Assembly (NCBI GenBank): GCA_020086605.1
Contig: JACBWW010000028.1
Coordinates: 10,242,858-10,306,857 of the forward strand
Source of the DNA: Lanius collurio
Taxonomy: Eukaryota > Chordata > Aves > Passeriformes > Laniidae
DNA: 64,000 bases
Direction of reading: 5' to 3'
Part shown: positions 50,690 to 62,675 of the stretch, piece after piece
How the letters are laid out: every line of letters starts with the position of its first letter
How positions within the stretch are numbered: the stretch's first letter is position 1
The notes under the pieces: model-generated
What the model was told of the DNA's origin: nothing
The model's input: the letters and a program-made list of their open reading frames with translations, nothing else
Databases searched by the model: none
Position numbers and translations under genes: made by a program

Positions 50690-52045
50690 GGAACTGGAGT
50701 GCTCCAGATGCAGCCAGATAAAGACAGAGGTAAGGCTAAGGTAAGAACGGAGCTAGAGTGTTCTAATGAACTATGCCAGCTCCCTGTGACAAAGGATGCT
50801 CACAGCATTTTGATAAGAGAGGGGGTCAAGCCTCCTGCTAAGGCTGGGACACATGGTCCTCTGGCCTGCAGGAGGTGTGCAGCTGCTGAGGACCTACATC
50901 ACCAAATGAAAGAACTGTGGGAGGAGATCAGCAACCCACAGAGCATCAGGGAGAATGAAGAAGACATTGAGTGGGTCTCCTCCAGGTCCTGGTAGTTTCA
51001 GGAGTCCATCTGCCCAGTTGTAGTGGAAGACCAGGAAAAGTCTCTGACTATGAAGTTGGAAAGATAAAATTCCCCTACCCTAACCTGGTAGAAAAGTCTT
51101 TATACTGAGATTGATGGAAAAGGCAGAGATTCTCTAACAAAAAAAGCAAAGGATGAGGAAGGTGAGACAGTAAAGGGAAAAGACTTGGCAATCAATGGAA
51201 GTGGACTGAAGTAAAATACCTTTGAGCATAGATATGTAAATAGGGAAATGCCCAAGAGGTTGCCTTGTGAAAAATGCTTATGCTCTTTCTGGGGAAGTAA
51301 CATGGTTGGGTTCCTGTCTGAAGTGCCTTTTTTAATGTATGTGGCATTGGAAAAAGGCAGGAGGAGTTAGAAGTCTTCATGCAGCTGAAGGCCTATGAAG
51401 TCACTGGGCTCATGCAGATGTGGTTGGATAGCTTGCACAACTGGGGAACTGCCCTGTATGGACATAAGTGCTTTAGGATGCCCAAGCTGGGACTGTGAGG
51501 AGGGTGAGTTGCTCTTTATAAGAGAGAGCAGCAGGAATGCATGGAACTCCAACTTAGGACAGATGATGAACCAGCTCAGAGCCTGTGCATGAAGATTAGT
51601 GTTAGACAGTATGAGGTAAGTTGTCATGGGTGTCTGCCTGCAGACCATCTGATCAAGAAAAGGAATGAGGCTTTCTTCAGACTCGTCGTGGAAGAGCCTC
51701 ATATTTGTAGTTTCTGTTCTCACGAAGGACCTGAACCACTTCAGTGTTTTAAGGAGTGACGACATAGCTAGGAATAGGAGTTTTCTGGAGTATTTTTGAA
51801 GCAATTCCCTGACACAAGTGATCAGGGAATCAACAAAGGAAGATGTTCTGCTGTACCTCACACTTAAAAATTATGAAGACCTGCTTGGAGATTTGGCAGC
51901 TAGAACAACTGGACAGCCAGCAGCCACCATGGGACACAATGTTCAGGGTCCTTGAGAAGACAGTACAGCGTAAAAAAAAAATTACCACAACTCTGGGCTT
52001 CAGAAGATCAGACCTTGGACTGCTTACAGTTGAGCTTTGAATATT
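50690..52045 (+). mobile_element. CR1 LINE fragment, ORF1 end to ORF2 endonuclease part
   Basis: The frame at 50699-50995 ends in a KELWEEISNPQSIRENEEDIEW word typical of the CR1 ORF1 C-terminal helix region. From about 51390 the sequence follows the CR1 ORF2 endonuclease region: the GLMQMW/DSLHNWGTAL-like start, then DHLIKKRNEAFFR near 51640-51680, then a degraded GDFN-type block and the DFLTQV-like segment near 51800. It has many stops and frameshifts and is not functional. The reverse transcriptase and 3' end are absent, whereas most CR1 copies keep the 3' end. Confidence 0.75.
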
Positions 52046-53789
52046 TTGGCCTGTGGTCCTAGAGAAGCCCCCTTCCTTGCAAACCTCAAACTGATACTAT
52101 ATTTTAATGCTGAGACTTCCAGCAGCAATTTTGAGGTGCCAAGCAGCAAGGCAGAGTTTGGGACATGCCTCATCCAACTGCCAGAGTGATACGTGGTGAT
52201 ATGAATCTATAAACCTGGCATTGTACACTAATAAAGGAAACAAGAATGTGCAGAAAAGGGGGTGATGATCATTTAAAGAGAACTAGTGGTGACTTGGTTT
52301 TCTCACTGGAAAGACAAACTATCACAAATCCCAACCACCCAACCAATGAACCAGCCAAAACCCAGAGTGGGAAATGATGTTGCCCTTTTGAAAAACCTCA
52401 AAATTTTCAAAAGTGTTTTCTTGAGAAACAACAGCACAGGGTTCATTTATTCTTGACATAGAATTTATTTCAAGCTTTGTAATCTATATAGCTACAGCTT
52501 CAAGGTACACCTGTCTGACCGTCCATATTGTCAATCCAAAATATAAGAAATAACATTTAAATGTCAAAAAATTTCTTGCTTTATTATTTTCTAATTCTAG
52601 GATCTGTATCTACAACTACAAGCAGGAAAGGCCAATAGGGGATCAAAAAGTGATTGTAGTTCTTTTACAGTGATTAATAATTCCTGGTCTAATAAATACC
52701 AAAAAGTACAGGTCAGGATTCAGTTCTAATCCTAATGGGTTTTTTTTTTGGTATGTGCTTTTCAAATTTCAGTATGTTTTTGATAACATTATGACTTTGA
52801 TATTGTTACATTAAGCTGTTCTTAAAGCTCCTGTTATTATCATACAGCCTTCCCTCAGACTTAATTACTAAGTATGTGCAATAAAATTAAAACTTTTTCT
52901 TATGATCATGTAACCTTACTTATAAAAACAGTCCTTTAGTTCATTGTTACATGCAAATTAAGTAAAGGCAGTCTGTACTCTGTAAGTTTTATTATCTTTT
53001 GGATCTATTAAAATGTTACTTCTTTTCTTCCTGAGTAATACACAGACTGTTGGGCAAAGCTTTAGCCAGAAGACACAAATCAGTTGTTGACCATTAGACA
53101 TGGACTAGAAAGCCATAGTGCGGGCTGACTGTGTAGGAGATGATAAGGCATCCTGTGGATTGTAGAGGCTTTTCTGTCACTTGGCTCATCATTCTCTGTG
53201 GGTCTGCATTATGCTGTTCTCTGTTCTACATGCGCTGCCACTTTTCTGGGAGCACTATTCCACATAAAATATGAGCTGATAACTGGCTAGAATGGCATGA
53301 ACTAAAGATAAGCATGAGGATGAAAAGTTAATATGAATGCTGTGAAAATTATTAAAGCATGAGAAAGGCTCATTTTGATAGACTATTCAGAGAGAAATTC
53401 TAAGTACAAGGGAAGACTAGAGAAATTCTGTTGTGTTCTCAGTATTAGACTCCAGCTTGTGAGACCACCAGTTCAAAGAACTTTCACCATTTCTCACTAT
53501 AATAAAGGCTCCACTATTGCTGAAATCAACACAGTACCCTCCTCCTCCCTCCTCCATCCTTTATTTTTTACTTAGGTCTAATCAAGTCAACCATTAAAGG
53601 GAGCAAATTCTAAGGCTGCTTTATACGGACTATGCACAGGAACATGGAAGACATCTGAAGGCACCTCTGTATAAAGCTAAACTTAGGCTAATTGTGCTTC
53701 CATCTTTATGTAAACTGTAAAGTCTGATCAGGTTTGCCCCTTCATTCTCTTAGGAGAGCAGTGATTTTACAGTCAGAAAACTGATACAA
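52046..53789. other. AT-rich non-coding DNA
   Basis: No exon, RNA gene or repeat family is recognised. The first 130 bp may include further degraded CR1 sequence. Confidence 0.5.
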
Positions 53790-53794
53790 TGATG
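53790..53794. other. Left target-site duplication of the solo LTR
   Basis: TGATG directly before the LTR start is repeated exactly at 54420-54424 after its end. A 5-bp duplication is usual for ERVL-type integration. Confidence 0.75.
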
Positions 53795-54419
53795 TGTGCT
53801 GGTTTTGTTTGGAGCTAGCTGTCTTCAAATTGCCTGGTATGGAGCTATATTTTGTACTTAGGTTGAACACAGGGCTGATGACAGAGATATTTTTGTCATT
53901 GCTGAGTAGGGCTTACACAGAGCCAAGGCCTTTTCTTCTTTTTGTACTTCCACACTGGTGAGGAAATTCGAGGTGCCTGGGAAGTTGGGAGGAGGTGACC
54001 CCAACTGACCAAAAGGATATTGCAAACCATATGACATCCTGCTCAGCACATAAAGTGGGGGGAAGAAGGAGAAAGGGGAGGATGTTTGGAGTGATGATGT
54101 TTGCCTGCCCAAGTCACTGTTATAGCTGACAGGGCCCTCTTGTCCCGGACATGGCTGAACACCGGCCTGCCCATGGGAAGAAGTTAATCCATTCCTTGGT
54201 TTGCTTTGTTTGCATACATGGATTTTGGTGTCCCTATTAAAGTGGCTTTATCTCATGAATTTTCTGGATTTCACCCTTCTGATTCTCTCCCCAGTNNAGT
54301 GGCTTTATCTCATGAATTTTCTGGATTTCACCCTTCTGATTCTCTCCCCAGTCCCACTGGTGGGGTAGTGAGTGAGTAGTTGCTGGGGCTTGGCTGCTGG
54401 CTGAGCTGAGACCATGATA
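53795..54419 (+). mobile_element. Solo avian ERV LTR (ERVL-like)
   Basis: Starts TGTGCTGGTTTTG and ends ACCATGATA (a mutated ...CACGACA-type end). It has a TATA-like ACATAAA near 54048 and a TATTAAA poly(A)-like signal near 54235, which sets the plus orientation. Exact 5-bp target duplications (TGATG) flank it. No internal retroviral sequence is present, so it is a recombination product. True length is about 568 bp, because an assembly join inside it repeats 55 bp around NN. Confidence 0.88.
54241..54352. other. False tandem duplication around a 2-N assembly join
   Basis: The 55 bases at 54241-54295 recur exactly at 54298-54352, separated only by NN. Related LTRs have this segment once. This is what unmerged overlapping contig ends look like. 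Confidence 0.95.
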
Positions 54420-54424
54420 TGATG
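54420..54424. other. Right target-site duplication of the solo LTR
   Basis: TGATG, identical to 53790-53794. Confidence 0.75.
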
Positions 54425-56259
54425 CCATCAGCTTCTGCATAATTGCTGAGTTTTTTAGACAACACCAGAGTTATCTTTTGTGCAAGCATTTAGAATTTTT
54501 GTAAGCGAAAACTAGGAATCTACTATGCTAACATAAGTCTGCATTCAATATAGTTAGAATTAACACAGATGAATGAGGATTATAAAGTAGAAAAGGAAAA
54601 TAAATAAATGGAGGCCTTCATGACTTTGCTCAATCAGAGGAAGGATAACTGGCTGGCTGGAGCAGCAATCAGTCCCAGAAAAATATTCAATATTTCTTAT
54701 AATTATATGAGAACATGTACAGAAGATGGCTATCACCATGATTGCATTGAAAAGTAATATGCCTCCTTTCTTGCTCAACGTTGAGAAAAGATTTAATTTC
54801 TCATGGCCAGTATTTTCACATTATATATGTAGAAACATCCCTTTTGGTGTATTTATCAGCAGACCTCCTCTCTGATGCAAAAAGATGGTTATAGCTGCTA
54901 CAAACACATCTAGTATTACAGAGGAAGGAGTCTTTGACAAAGTCTTAGCCACTTCCTTTTTTCCAAAATGAATCGTGAATCTCAGTCACCACTGGCCCCA
55001 GTGCGTATGTATCAGTGTTCTACAATATCAACGGCTTCCCAGTTTTCTCTAACCTATCCAAACAACAACTGTATACTTAAGATCCAGACTAGGTAGCTAC
55101 ACCTTCAACTTTAGATTTTCAGCTAACTTGTATTGAATATTTTGCACATGTTCTTTCCAGAACTGTCACTCCTATGGCAGATTTGAGTTCAAGTTTTTTT
55201 GAGTAATATTTTCCTGGACAAATTCCTTGATTTCCTTATGCTTCAGCTTCCCTGATAATGGAACAGAGACAAACCCTTTGCATTTTGTCTTGTAGAAAAT
55301 ACCGTATAAATGACTCTGATTTGGCATAGTCTTTCATTCTCTGACAGTCAATATCACCTCTAAAATAATATTTTTAGTTTCATTTTTATCTTGGACACCT
55401 TAATTTCATAAAACTGGAATCCTCTACTCATTTAGACAAGAAAGGATCTTCAGTCTGAAAAAATACAATACAGCCACCAACCCACTAAACTGGCTGTCTC
55501 TTTATGTCTAAGCTATCCATTTTCATTTAGTCATTTTATAAATAGTTTCCTGTTTGACATTGAATTATTACTTATTTCCTCTGCCATAGTGCACTAGAAT
55601 TTCATTTTTTATTGTGTTACCTTCTGAGAACAGCCATTATGCAGAGTTAAAAGTCTCTGAATTGTTCATTGCTTGCTCAGTAGAGTGTATAAAAACTGGT
55701 GTTAAGTAGCTTACCAGCCCACTGGCCTCTTGCTTATCCAACTGTAACATTATTTATTATTTTAATTCAGTTAGAAATGAGTCATTCTTCCACAGCCAAA
55801 TAAAGGATGGTGACTTTTCTTTATCTTCTTGAAGTGTTAGAGTTAAGCTTTTTTTCATTCCAGGGAGACACAAGATGATTTTGTAGCTCTATCTGTAGGC
55901 CTGTTCCTATTCTTACTCAAATCAGTACCAAATGCTTTGGGTTCTTATGCATTAGTTAAAGGCTGGTACTAAATTCATATCCCTAGTTCTGGATGACTGA
56001 TTGTTGAGTCTGACTTCTAGTAGAGAGACTCAGATCTGAGCCTAATTATTCCTTCTTTTAGTGTTTATACCCTTCTAACCATTCTGTGCTTCAATGCACC
56101 CATTACTTCATTTTCTGAGTTGTTATTGATCCAATGGGGGGCTCAGGACGCTGGTGCAAAATCACATCTGTGCAGAGGAAGTATTTTCCTTCTTCTCCCC
56201 AGCTCTTAGTAAGCCACTGATTTATGCATTTGCTTTTGCACTGGATTATCTGCTACCTT

Positions 56260-56331
56260 GAAATGTGGACATAAAGAATTTGTCCAGACATTAAGTGAAA
56301 TGTGGACATAAAGATTTGGTCCAGAAATAAA
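56260..56331. repeat. Tandem duplication, about 37-bp unit
   Basis: Unit 1 (56260-56296) and unit 2 (56297-56331) share GAAATGTGGACATAAAG followed by a similar TTTG/GTCCAGA stretch, with a few differences and a small indel. Confidence 0.9.
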
Positions 56332-56380
56332 AGCAAAAATAACCTATTTTTAACCAAGTGAAGTCTGGCTGATGACAGAC

Positions 56381-56452
56381 TTTTTATTTCCCCCCCCTCC
56401 CAATTTTTAGCCTGTTTTTATTTTATTTCCCCCCCTCCCAATTTTTAGCCTG
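56381..56452. repeat. Tandem duplication with C-runs, about 34-38-bp unit
   Basis: Two copies of a unit made of TTTATTTCCCCCC, TCCCAATTTTTAGCCTG and T-rich linker lie side by side. The right copy has a few extra T/A bases. It lies only 50 bp from the duplication at 56260-56331. Confidence 0.9.
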
Positions 56453-58651
56453 ACTTCAGCTGCTGCAGAGAGGCAGCTGTACTTGTCCTTATGGGGCTGT
56501 TACTATCAGAGTCAGGAAACACTTAGAAGACGACTCATGCTGATCACCTCTTGCAGGGTGGTCTGACATTCTGAGAGATCCCTGGGATTGCACTGAGCAT
56601 GAGGGATTATTTTAATCTTATTACAACCACAATTCAAAAAATGATGCAAATTTGGAAGCTGTTTCATAATGGCAGGGGTGAGTTACACCAAATAGAACAG
56701 GAATACTTGAAGTCTTGTGGAAAAGGGAAGAAACAGCTTTTCATTTTCTTCAGTAAAATGCATTTATTACAACATATCCTTTAAATTCTCTAACTAACAA
56801 AATGACAACCCGGCTGCTGAAAAAAAGCCTTGGCAATGATATGAATCTTGAGGGCAAGGTTTACAGGAGCTTTCCAGATACTAAGTGTCCCAGCTTCTCC
56901 CTGTGCCCTCATCTCCTCACTGTGCCTTCACCTTTCAGGTCCACTTACCTGAAGGAGATCTAGGGCACACTACATAAGCATTGCTACTTGTTTCATTTCA
57001 AGATAGACAAGGAACAACAATTCATGAGAAACCATGTCATTCAATTTACCTTCTCCTCTATAGCTCCCATAAGCAAGTAAATGTGTAATAAAACTTATAA
57101 GCAATGTGTTTTTGTGGGGTTGTCTGATTGCTTTTGTTGCCATTGCTTGCTTGTGTGTTTGGAATGTTTTTTGTCTCTCCTATATTCTATTTACATAGAG
57201 GTTTCTTCTATTTACATGGTTACCTGAGGTTACAGCTGCAGAAAGAAGTGTATTGCTAGCTAACCAAAAAGGTTGAAGTGAGTATCATGCCTTTAGCAGT
57301 AGCTTGTGACTGATCTAAGCAGCAGTTTAACAACGGGTGGCAAGATATCAATTCCTAAATAAAGGCCAAAGCTCAGCAGTCCAGCCAATGACATATCCCT
57401 AGTGCTACTAGCACTGTTGTGTATTTAGTCTACAACCTGCCATATAGTGTGTCTGCTATGAAGATGTGCTGGTGCTTAAGTGAGAAACAATAAGAAAAAA
57501 CAGGTACACAAAGTGTGGACTTGTGAATACCATTCTTCTAAAGAAGTGGATGCTTTACTGTCCAGAAAACTTATGTTGTTGTGAATATCCTCGATTTGAT
57601 TTAATACCAATAGTAACAAAGTCCCAGTAGTTTAAAACCTTAGAAACATGCCTGAACTTTTAGCTCTATTAATTGTGCCTGGACCATACTGTCATATGAT
57701 TCACTCAGTAATTTTTTCCAATTAATTGCAGTGGAACTAATATCAACTGTATTGCAAACTTTCCATATTTATTGATATTTCTATAATTCTTAAGGTGTAA
57801 AATGCACAAATTTTGTGTAAAGGAAATAATATTAAAGTGAAAATTTTTGAAAACTTGAGACTTTGAAAAGATGAACAACAAAAGTATACAAAACACTGAA
57901 GGACCATGAGGAGCCCAGTTTTGATGGTCATTTGGCTTTGTGCTTTTTCCTTTTTTTTTTCCCTAACACTGCATGTTTCATAAAGCAAAAAAGTCTTTTG
58001 TGGCTTAATTTATACTTTAAAAATGCTCTCATAGAAAATATGTGGGGAAAGGCTTTCAGAATAGTAGCCCAATATACCTCATCTGTGTGGAATTATTTTG
58101 CCCATAATGCTGCAGAGAGCTGTAAGCTAAAACAACAGAAACCTCTTCTATTTTGGCACAAATAAAACCCTTTCAACAGCACATCTGTACTGCTGTTGTT
58201 ATTAGTACCTTATACAATAATGAAAAGGTGAGGTAGCTGACCTTCAGCTATTTCTTATGATTGTTAGCTATTTCTTCCAAATTGGTTTGACCTTGTCTTA
58301 CTGTTCAAAGGTTAATACTTACCCTGAAGTACCTGGAGCACGATTTTCTTTCATGTTACCTAAAGTTGTACAAAGGTGGTGATTTCAAGCGTGGTTCTCT
58401 TTAATTCGGTGGCACAAAACAAGCCCAAGATATTATCAATAACAATTTTTTTCTTCTACAGTATTCTGAACACTCTGTTCTGCAGCAATGCACTTTCAAG
58501 CTTTGACAGGAGATAAGAGAACAAGACTGGGGCATGCCTTATTGTGAAACAATGCAGCTGTTTTGAAAGGCGGCAAATCAATACAGCAATTTATTTAAGC
58601 CCACAAGCCAGTTTAAACTAAAATGATTCACAATGCAGGTTAGAGAGATCT

Positions 58652-58745
58652 AGCTTCCATTCTCTCTAGAGAAGACACTTCTGCTCTCTTTATTAGAAAA
58701 TCCTCATCTTGAAAAGCTTAAAATGCAATAGCTTAAAAACAAAAA
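58652..58745. repeat. 94-bp near-identical duplicate, copy 2
   Basis: Same orientation as 48457-48550 with one mismatch. Flanking sequence is unrelated to copy 1 on both sides. The right end falls in an A-rich ACAAAAA stretch. Confidence 0.95.
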
Positions 58746-59479
58746 AATATCCAAAGAAAGAAGATATTTGGGCACTTCTGTCTCTGAGGATAGGAGTATG
58801 ACGTTTAAAAGAACAAACAATAGAATATCTCTCCTCACATCTATAAGCAATGTTTGAACTGTTTCAGAACAGGACCATTGGTAACACCACTGGGAGGACA
58901 ACAAGTGACCTATGAAACTACTCATGTTCCAGAAATGAGTTATTTATTTTTTTTCCCCTCCCCTTCTTCACTCAGTCTTCTTAACAAGGCTCAGAAATGA
59001 TGATTCTTCCTGAGAAACCATCCCCCTTGGATCTCATCAAAGTCTCACTGCTGGGATACTTTATTAGATTAGTAGCCCTAACTTATTCATCAATAGAGCA
59101 GCCACTAAGGAGATAGCTAGGAATCTTCTTTTCCAACTTGAATTATGTCGTATTTTGACACAACTAAGCATCAAGCACACGAAAATCAGTTATTTTCATA
59201 AGGGGGAAAAATAAGAAAATATTGAGGAAAACTAGATAGCTGCGTGGCAAAACAGGTTCAAACTTAAACGGTTGCAGTACAAGGAAAGAGTTTTATCACT
59301 AACAGAATTAAAAGTGAAAAGCTATAACAAGAAATTAAAACAAACAAATGCCGCCCCCCCTGCTTTTTCTCAGCATTTTTTCTCTTTTTTTTTAACTAGC
59401 ACAAAAGATAACACAACATAAGATTTTAGTCAGTGTTACAGTTCTCAAAAAGTGTCTCTCTCATGCTTAAGGAAAAAAA
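58746..59479. other. AT-rich non-coding DNA
   Basis: No exon or repeat family is recognised. A C7 run near 59353-59359 and T-runs near 59390 are the only low-complexity features. Confidence 0.5.
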
Positions 59480-60345
59480 TGTTTCTCCTTCTTGCTTCAC
59501 ATGGTTTCTCAAGCTGCCCCCAACAACAGACCCGCCCGGAAAGAAACAATCTGCTTTGGTGTAACACATCTCTTCTATGGAAAAATATGAGTTTTTTCAC
59601 ACTGCCACCTCAGCCATCACATGGAGTTATCAATCTTTTTAAGGATGGGTTATTCTGGCCTGAACACAAAGGCTTTTTCTGCTACAAGTCCTGAAAAGCC
59701 TCTCACTGCTTCTATATATCCTGGCATAGGTGACTCTTCACAATCTTCATGGGCTACACGAGTCTTCCATCCCCCCATGCACTCCAAATGGATTGAAGAG
59801 ACAAACAGTTTGAGATATTACAGTTTCTTACCCCCGCATGCCAGAAGTATTTTTAAGCTCCGCGTGAGGAACGTGGCACCGCCCCTTTTCTCCGTCACCA
59901 TTTTCAGCTCCGTCTCACATGGCTCACTCTCTCTCTGACTCTGAAGCCTCTATGGTGAGGAATGTTCTTGTTCAGGCTTTATGGTGAAGAGAGCCTCGCT
60001 GTTTCTGTGCTGCTGGCTGCATGGTGTTTTCTTCAGTTCAGCCCGAAGTGTGCTGGCTGCAGAAAGGAGGCTCTGCCGGCTCCGTGTGGACAGGAGGGGG
60101 GACATGCTGGTCCCAAGGAGCCTCTCTGGAAAGATTTTAGCTGTGTGCCAGCCCATGGCTGAGTTCAGCTGCCTGGGCTCTGAGATGGTTCCCTTCCCAG
60201 CCACCCAGGCTCTGTGCCGCGGCATCAGGGAGAGGGGAAGGGGCCCGGGACTTCGACCCGGCAGGGTCCGGAGGCTCCGAGGCCTCCCCACCTCCTGCAG
60301 GAGAGCTGGAACGAGAGGAAATTCCCGCCTTTCTGTGCGGTTTAA
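59480..60345. other. Isolated GC-rich block of unknown origin
   Basis: About 870 bp of raised GC with scattered CpGs, densest at 60180-60320, inside AT-rich DNA. It includes a TATATAT word near 59712 and several GCTGGCTGC repeats near 60010-60060. Plus- and minus-strand frames of 105-159 codons overlap in it but match no family I know. It could be an old ERV or retroelement fragment, or a small CpG island. I cannot decide between them. Confidence 0.4.
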
Positions 60346-61742
60346 ATGTGTAAATTGTAAGAAGCGTTATTGGTCTAAATATCTGTCCATCATCTCAGAT
60401 TCAACCCACTGCAAATTAAAAAGTATTTTTCAATATTTTGTAGTACTTGTTGGACGTTAAAATGTAGAAGTACTGCAGGACTGAAAAGGGATTCTGGTGG
60501 TTGGCTGTATGACAGATGATCTATTATAACCTCTATATCCAAACTTCTTTACCTTCTACATTTAGTTTTGAGTGGAAAAGTCCCCACTTTCAACATTTTA
60601 GAGAAAAACACTGGAAGAAATGTTCTAAGATAAAATTTAGAGTAAAAATAAAAAAAAAAGTATCCTTTTTCAGCTCACTTCAAAAGCAAAAGCAAACAAT
60701 GTTTACTGGTATCCAAGATGTATTCTCTTACAAGTGACCAAAAAAAAAAAAGTAATTTTAAATACCTTTGCGGTATGACAGAATTTTCATCACATTATTA
60801 TGGAAAAAAAATTCAAAAAGTTATTAAATATTTTCTATATTAATGTGGGAACAATATAAGTAAGATACATAATGTTGTCCATATCCTAAGCTAGAAACTT
60901 ACTAATAAAAATATTCTACTGTGGTTTCTGCAGCTGGGATGAGCTGAGTTAGCCATGTCAATGGGTGTGTCCTTCATTCACTGAAGTGGGGTCTACCTTG
61001 AGAGTGGGAAGGGTAACAATACCATCGTAGTCTCTGCAGACTGAAAAAAGGGTTACACCAGAGAAGCCAGAGAGAGGGGTCTCCCACCGCTTCCTTGTTC
61101 TGCCGACCCTGAACAAGCCAACCAGCACAACCATGCGGTAGAAGAGGGAAAGGATTAGTTTTGGGAGAAACCCTGAGATCTCTTACTTTGTCAATTAACA
61201 GATAAATGGCCAAACATCAACCAATCTCTCTACTGCAGCTTACTCAGGGCAGGTGATGAAGCACTGCAATTGGTAAACATTTCCATACTTTTATGGTATA
61301 ATTGAAGTATTGTGCACTGCATACTCGGTTTTACCCTGCACATCTTCCTAAATAATGAAAATTCATTTTATATTTTATAACATAGGTGTGTAGTTACAAC
61401 TACTCCTGCCCTATATTACTCAGCACTTTGCTTCATTTGCCATTGTTGTAACTGGTTGCCAGATTTTAGTACATTGTGTAAAGCTTTCCTTGCTGTCTGC
61501 AAACTTTGTAAACTGACTTTCCAAGCATCTCTGTCAACCACAGCACATCCTTTATAAATCTGCATCTTAAAATCAAAACAAATAAGATTTGCTGGAGAAT
61601 ACAAATGATTGATTTTAGTTTTACAATAAACATTGAATTCTATTTCATGGATCTCAGAACTTTATAAGCCTTACTAGTGAAAACACATCTCTAGACTGCT
61701 ACAATTTTAAGAAGGCTCCCAAAGGTTAGAAAATGTGCTTAA
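60346..61742. other. AT-rich non-coding DNA
   Basis: No exon or transposon is recognised. The interval 60930-61210 is less AT-rich and could be an unrecognised interspersed repeat. Confidence 0.5.
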
Positions 61743-62080
61743 CCTGAGAATACCAGTTTGGAAGGAACCTCAAGGATCATCTGGATGAGCCTTTCCTGGC
61801 AAAAGCACACTCTAGACAAGGTGGCCCAGCACCTTCTCCAGCTGGATCTTAAAAGTATCCAATGTTGGGAAATCCACCACTCCCCTAGAGAGGAGATTAT
61901 TACCATGGTTAATTACTCTTGTGAAAAATTTTCCCCTTGTGTCCAATTGGAACCTCTGCAGGAGCAGTTTTTACTTATTATCCCTTGTCTTTTCCATGTG
62001 ACTCTTTACAAAAAGGAAGTTTTTATCTTCTTTGTGAATGACCTGCTGTTGTTATTGTTCCAATATTTATTGGAATGTGG
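61743..62080 (-). mobile_element. CR1 LINE, 3'-terminal part
   Basis: In reverse orientation this follows the CR1 3' region: the GGTTGGAAGGAACCTC-like block near the end, the AAATCCACCACTCC stretch, and the CCTTTTGTCCAATTGG-like stretch. It is diverged and contains no open frame of note. It continues on the other side of the LTR at 62676. Confidence 0.85.
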
Positions 62081-62670
62081 CATAGTGGGTTAACTTTGGC
62101 CAAGGGCCATGAGCCCACCAAATTGCTCTATCACCCCCCTTTCCAGTGGGACAGGGGAGAGAAAATAAGATGGAAAATAACCAGTAGGATGAGACAAGGC
62201 AGTTAAAAGCAAGAAAAAAGCAAGACAGAAAAGTAAAAGTTTGCATGCACATAGGAAAATGGAAAAAAGTAAATTAGTCTTTACTTCCTGTCAGTGAGTG
62301 ATGCTCAGCCACTTCCCGGGAAGCAGGGCTTCAGTGTGTGGAGCGGCTGCTCTGGAAGGCAAACACTGTAAAATGACCAACGCCCCTGTTCCTCCTCCTT
62401 CCCTCCCTTAGCTTTTATAGCTGAGCTGCCACGGAATATTGCTTTGGTCAGTTTGGGTAAGCTGGCCTGGTTGTGACCTCTCCATGGACCTTGCCCACCC
62501 CCAGCTCCCTTGATGGAAGGAGGAATGTTGGAGAGACAGCGCTGATGCTGTGCCGGTGCTGCTGAGCAATAGCCAAAACACTGGTGTGCTGTCAACACCT
62601 TTCCAACTATCAGTGCAAAGCACTGAACTATTATGGGAAAATGAGCTCCAGCTCAGCCAGACCCAATACA
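62081..62670 (-). mobile_element. Solo ERV LTR nested in the CR1
   Basis: The plus-strand edge CATAGTGGGTTAAC differs by three transitions from the usual reversed LTR end TGTGGTGGGTT, and the other edge is CCAGACCCAATACA. The reversed C-rich stretch, then GGACAGGGGAGAGAAAATA, identifies the avian LTR family related to 36750-38293. TGTGG (62076-62080) and CATGG (62671-62675) may be a target duplication with two transitions. No retroviral coding sequence is present. Confidence 0.8.
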
Positions 62671-62675
62671 CATGG

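Larger units (their letters stand above)
54425..58651. other. AT-rich non-coding DNA with two local tandem duplications
   Basis: No exon or transposon is recognised. Two short tandem duplications at 56260-56331 and 56381-56452 are listed separately. Confidence 0.5.
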
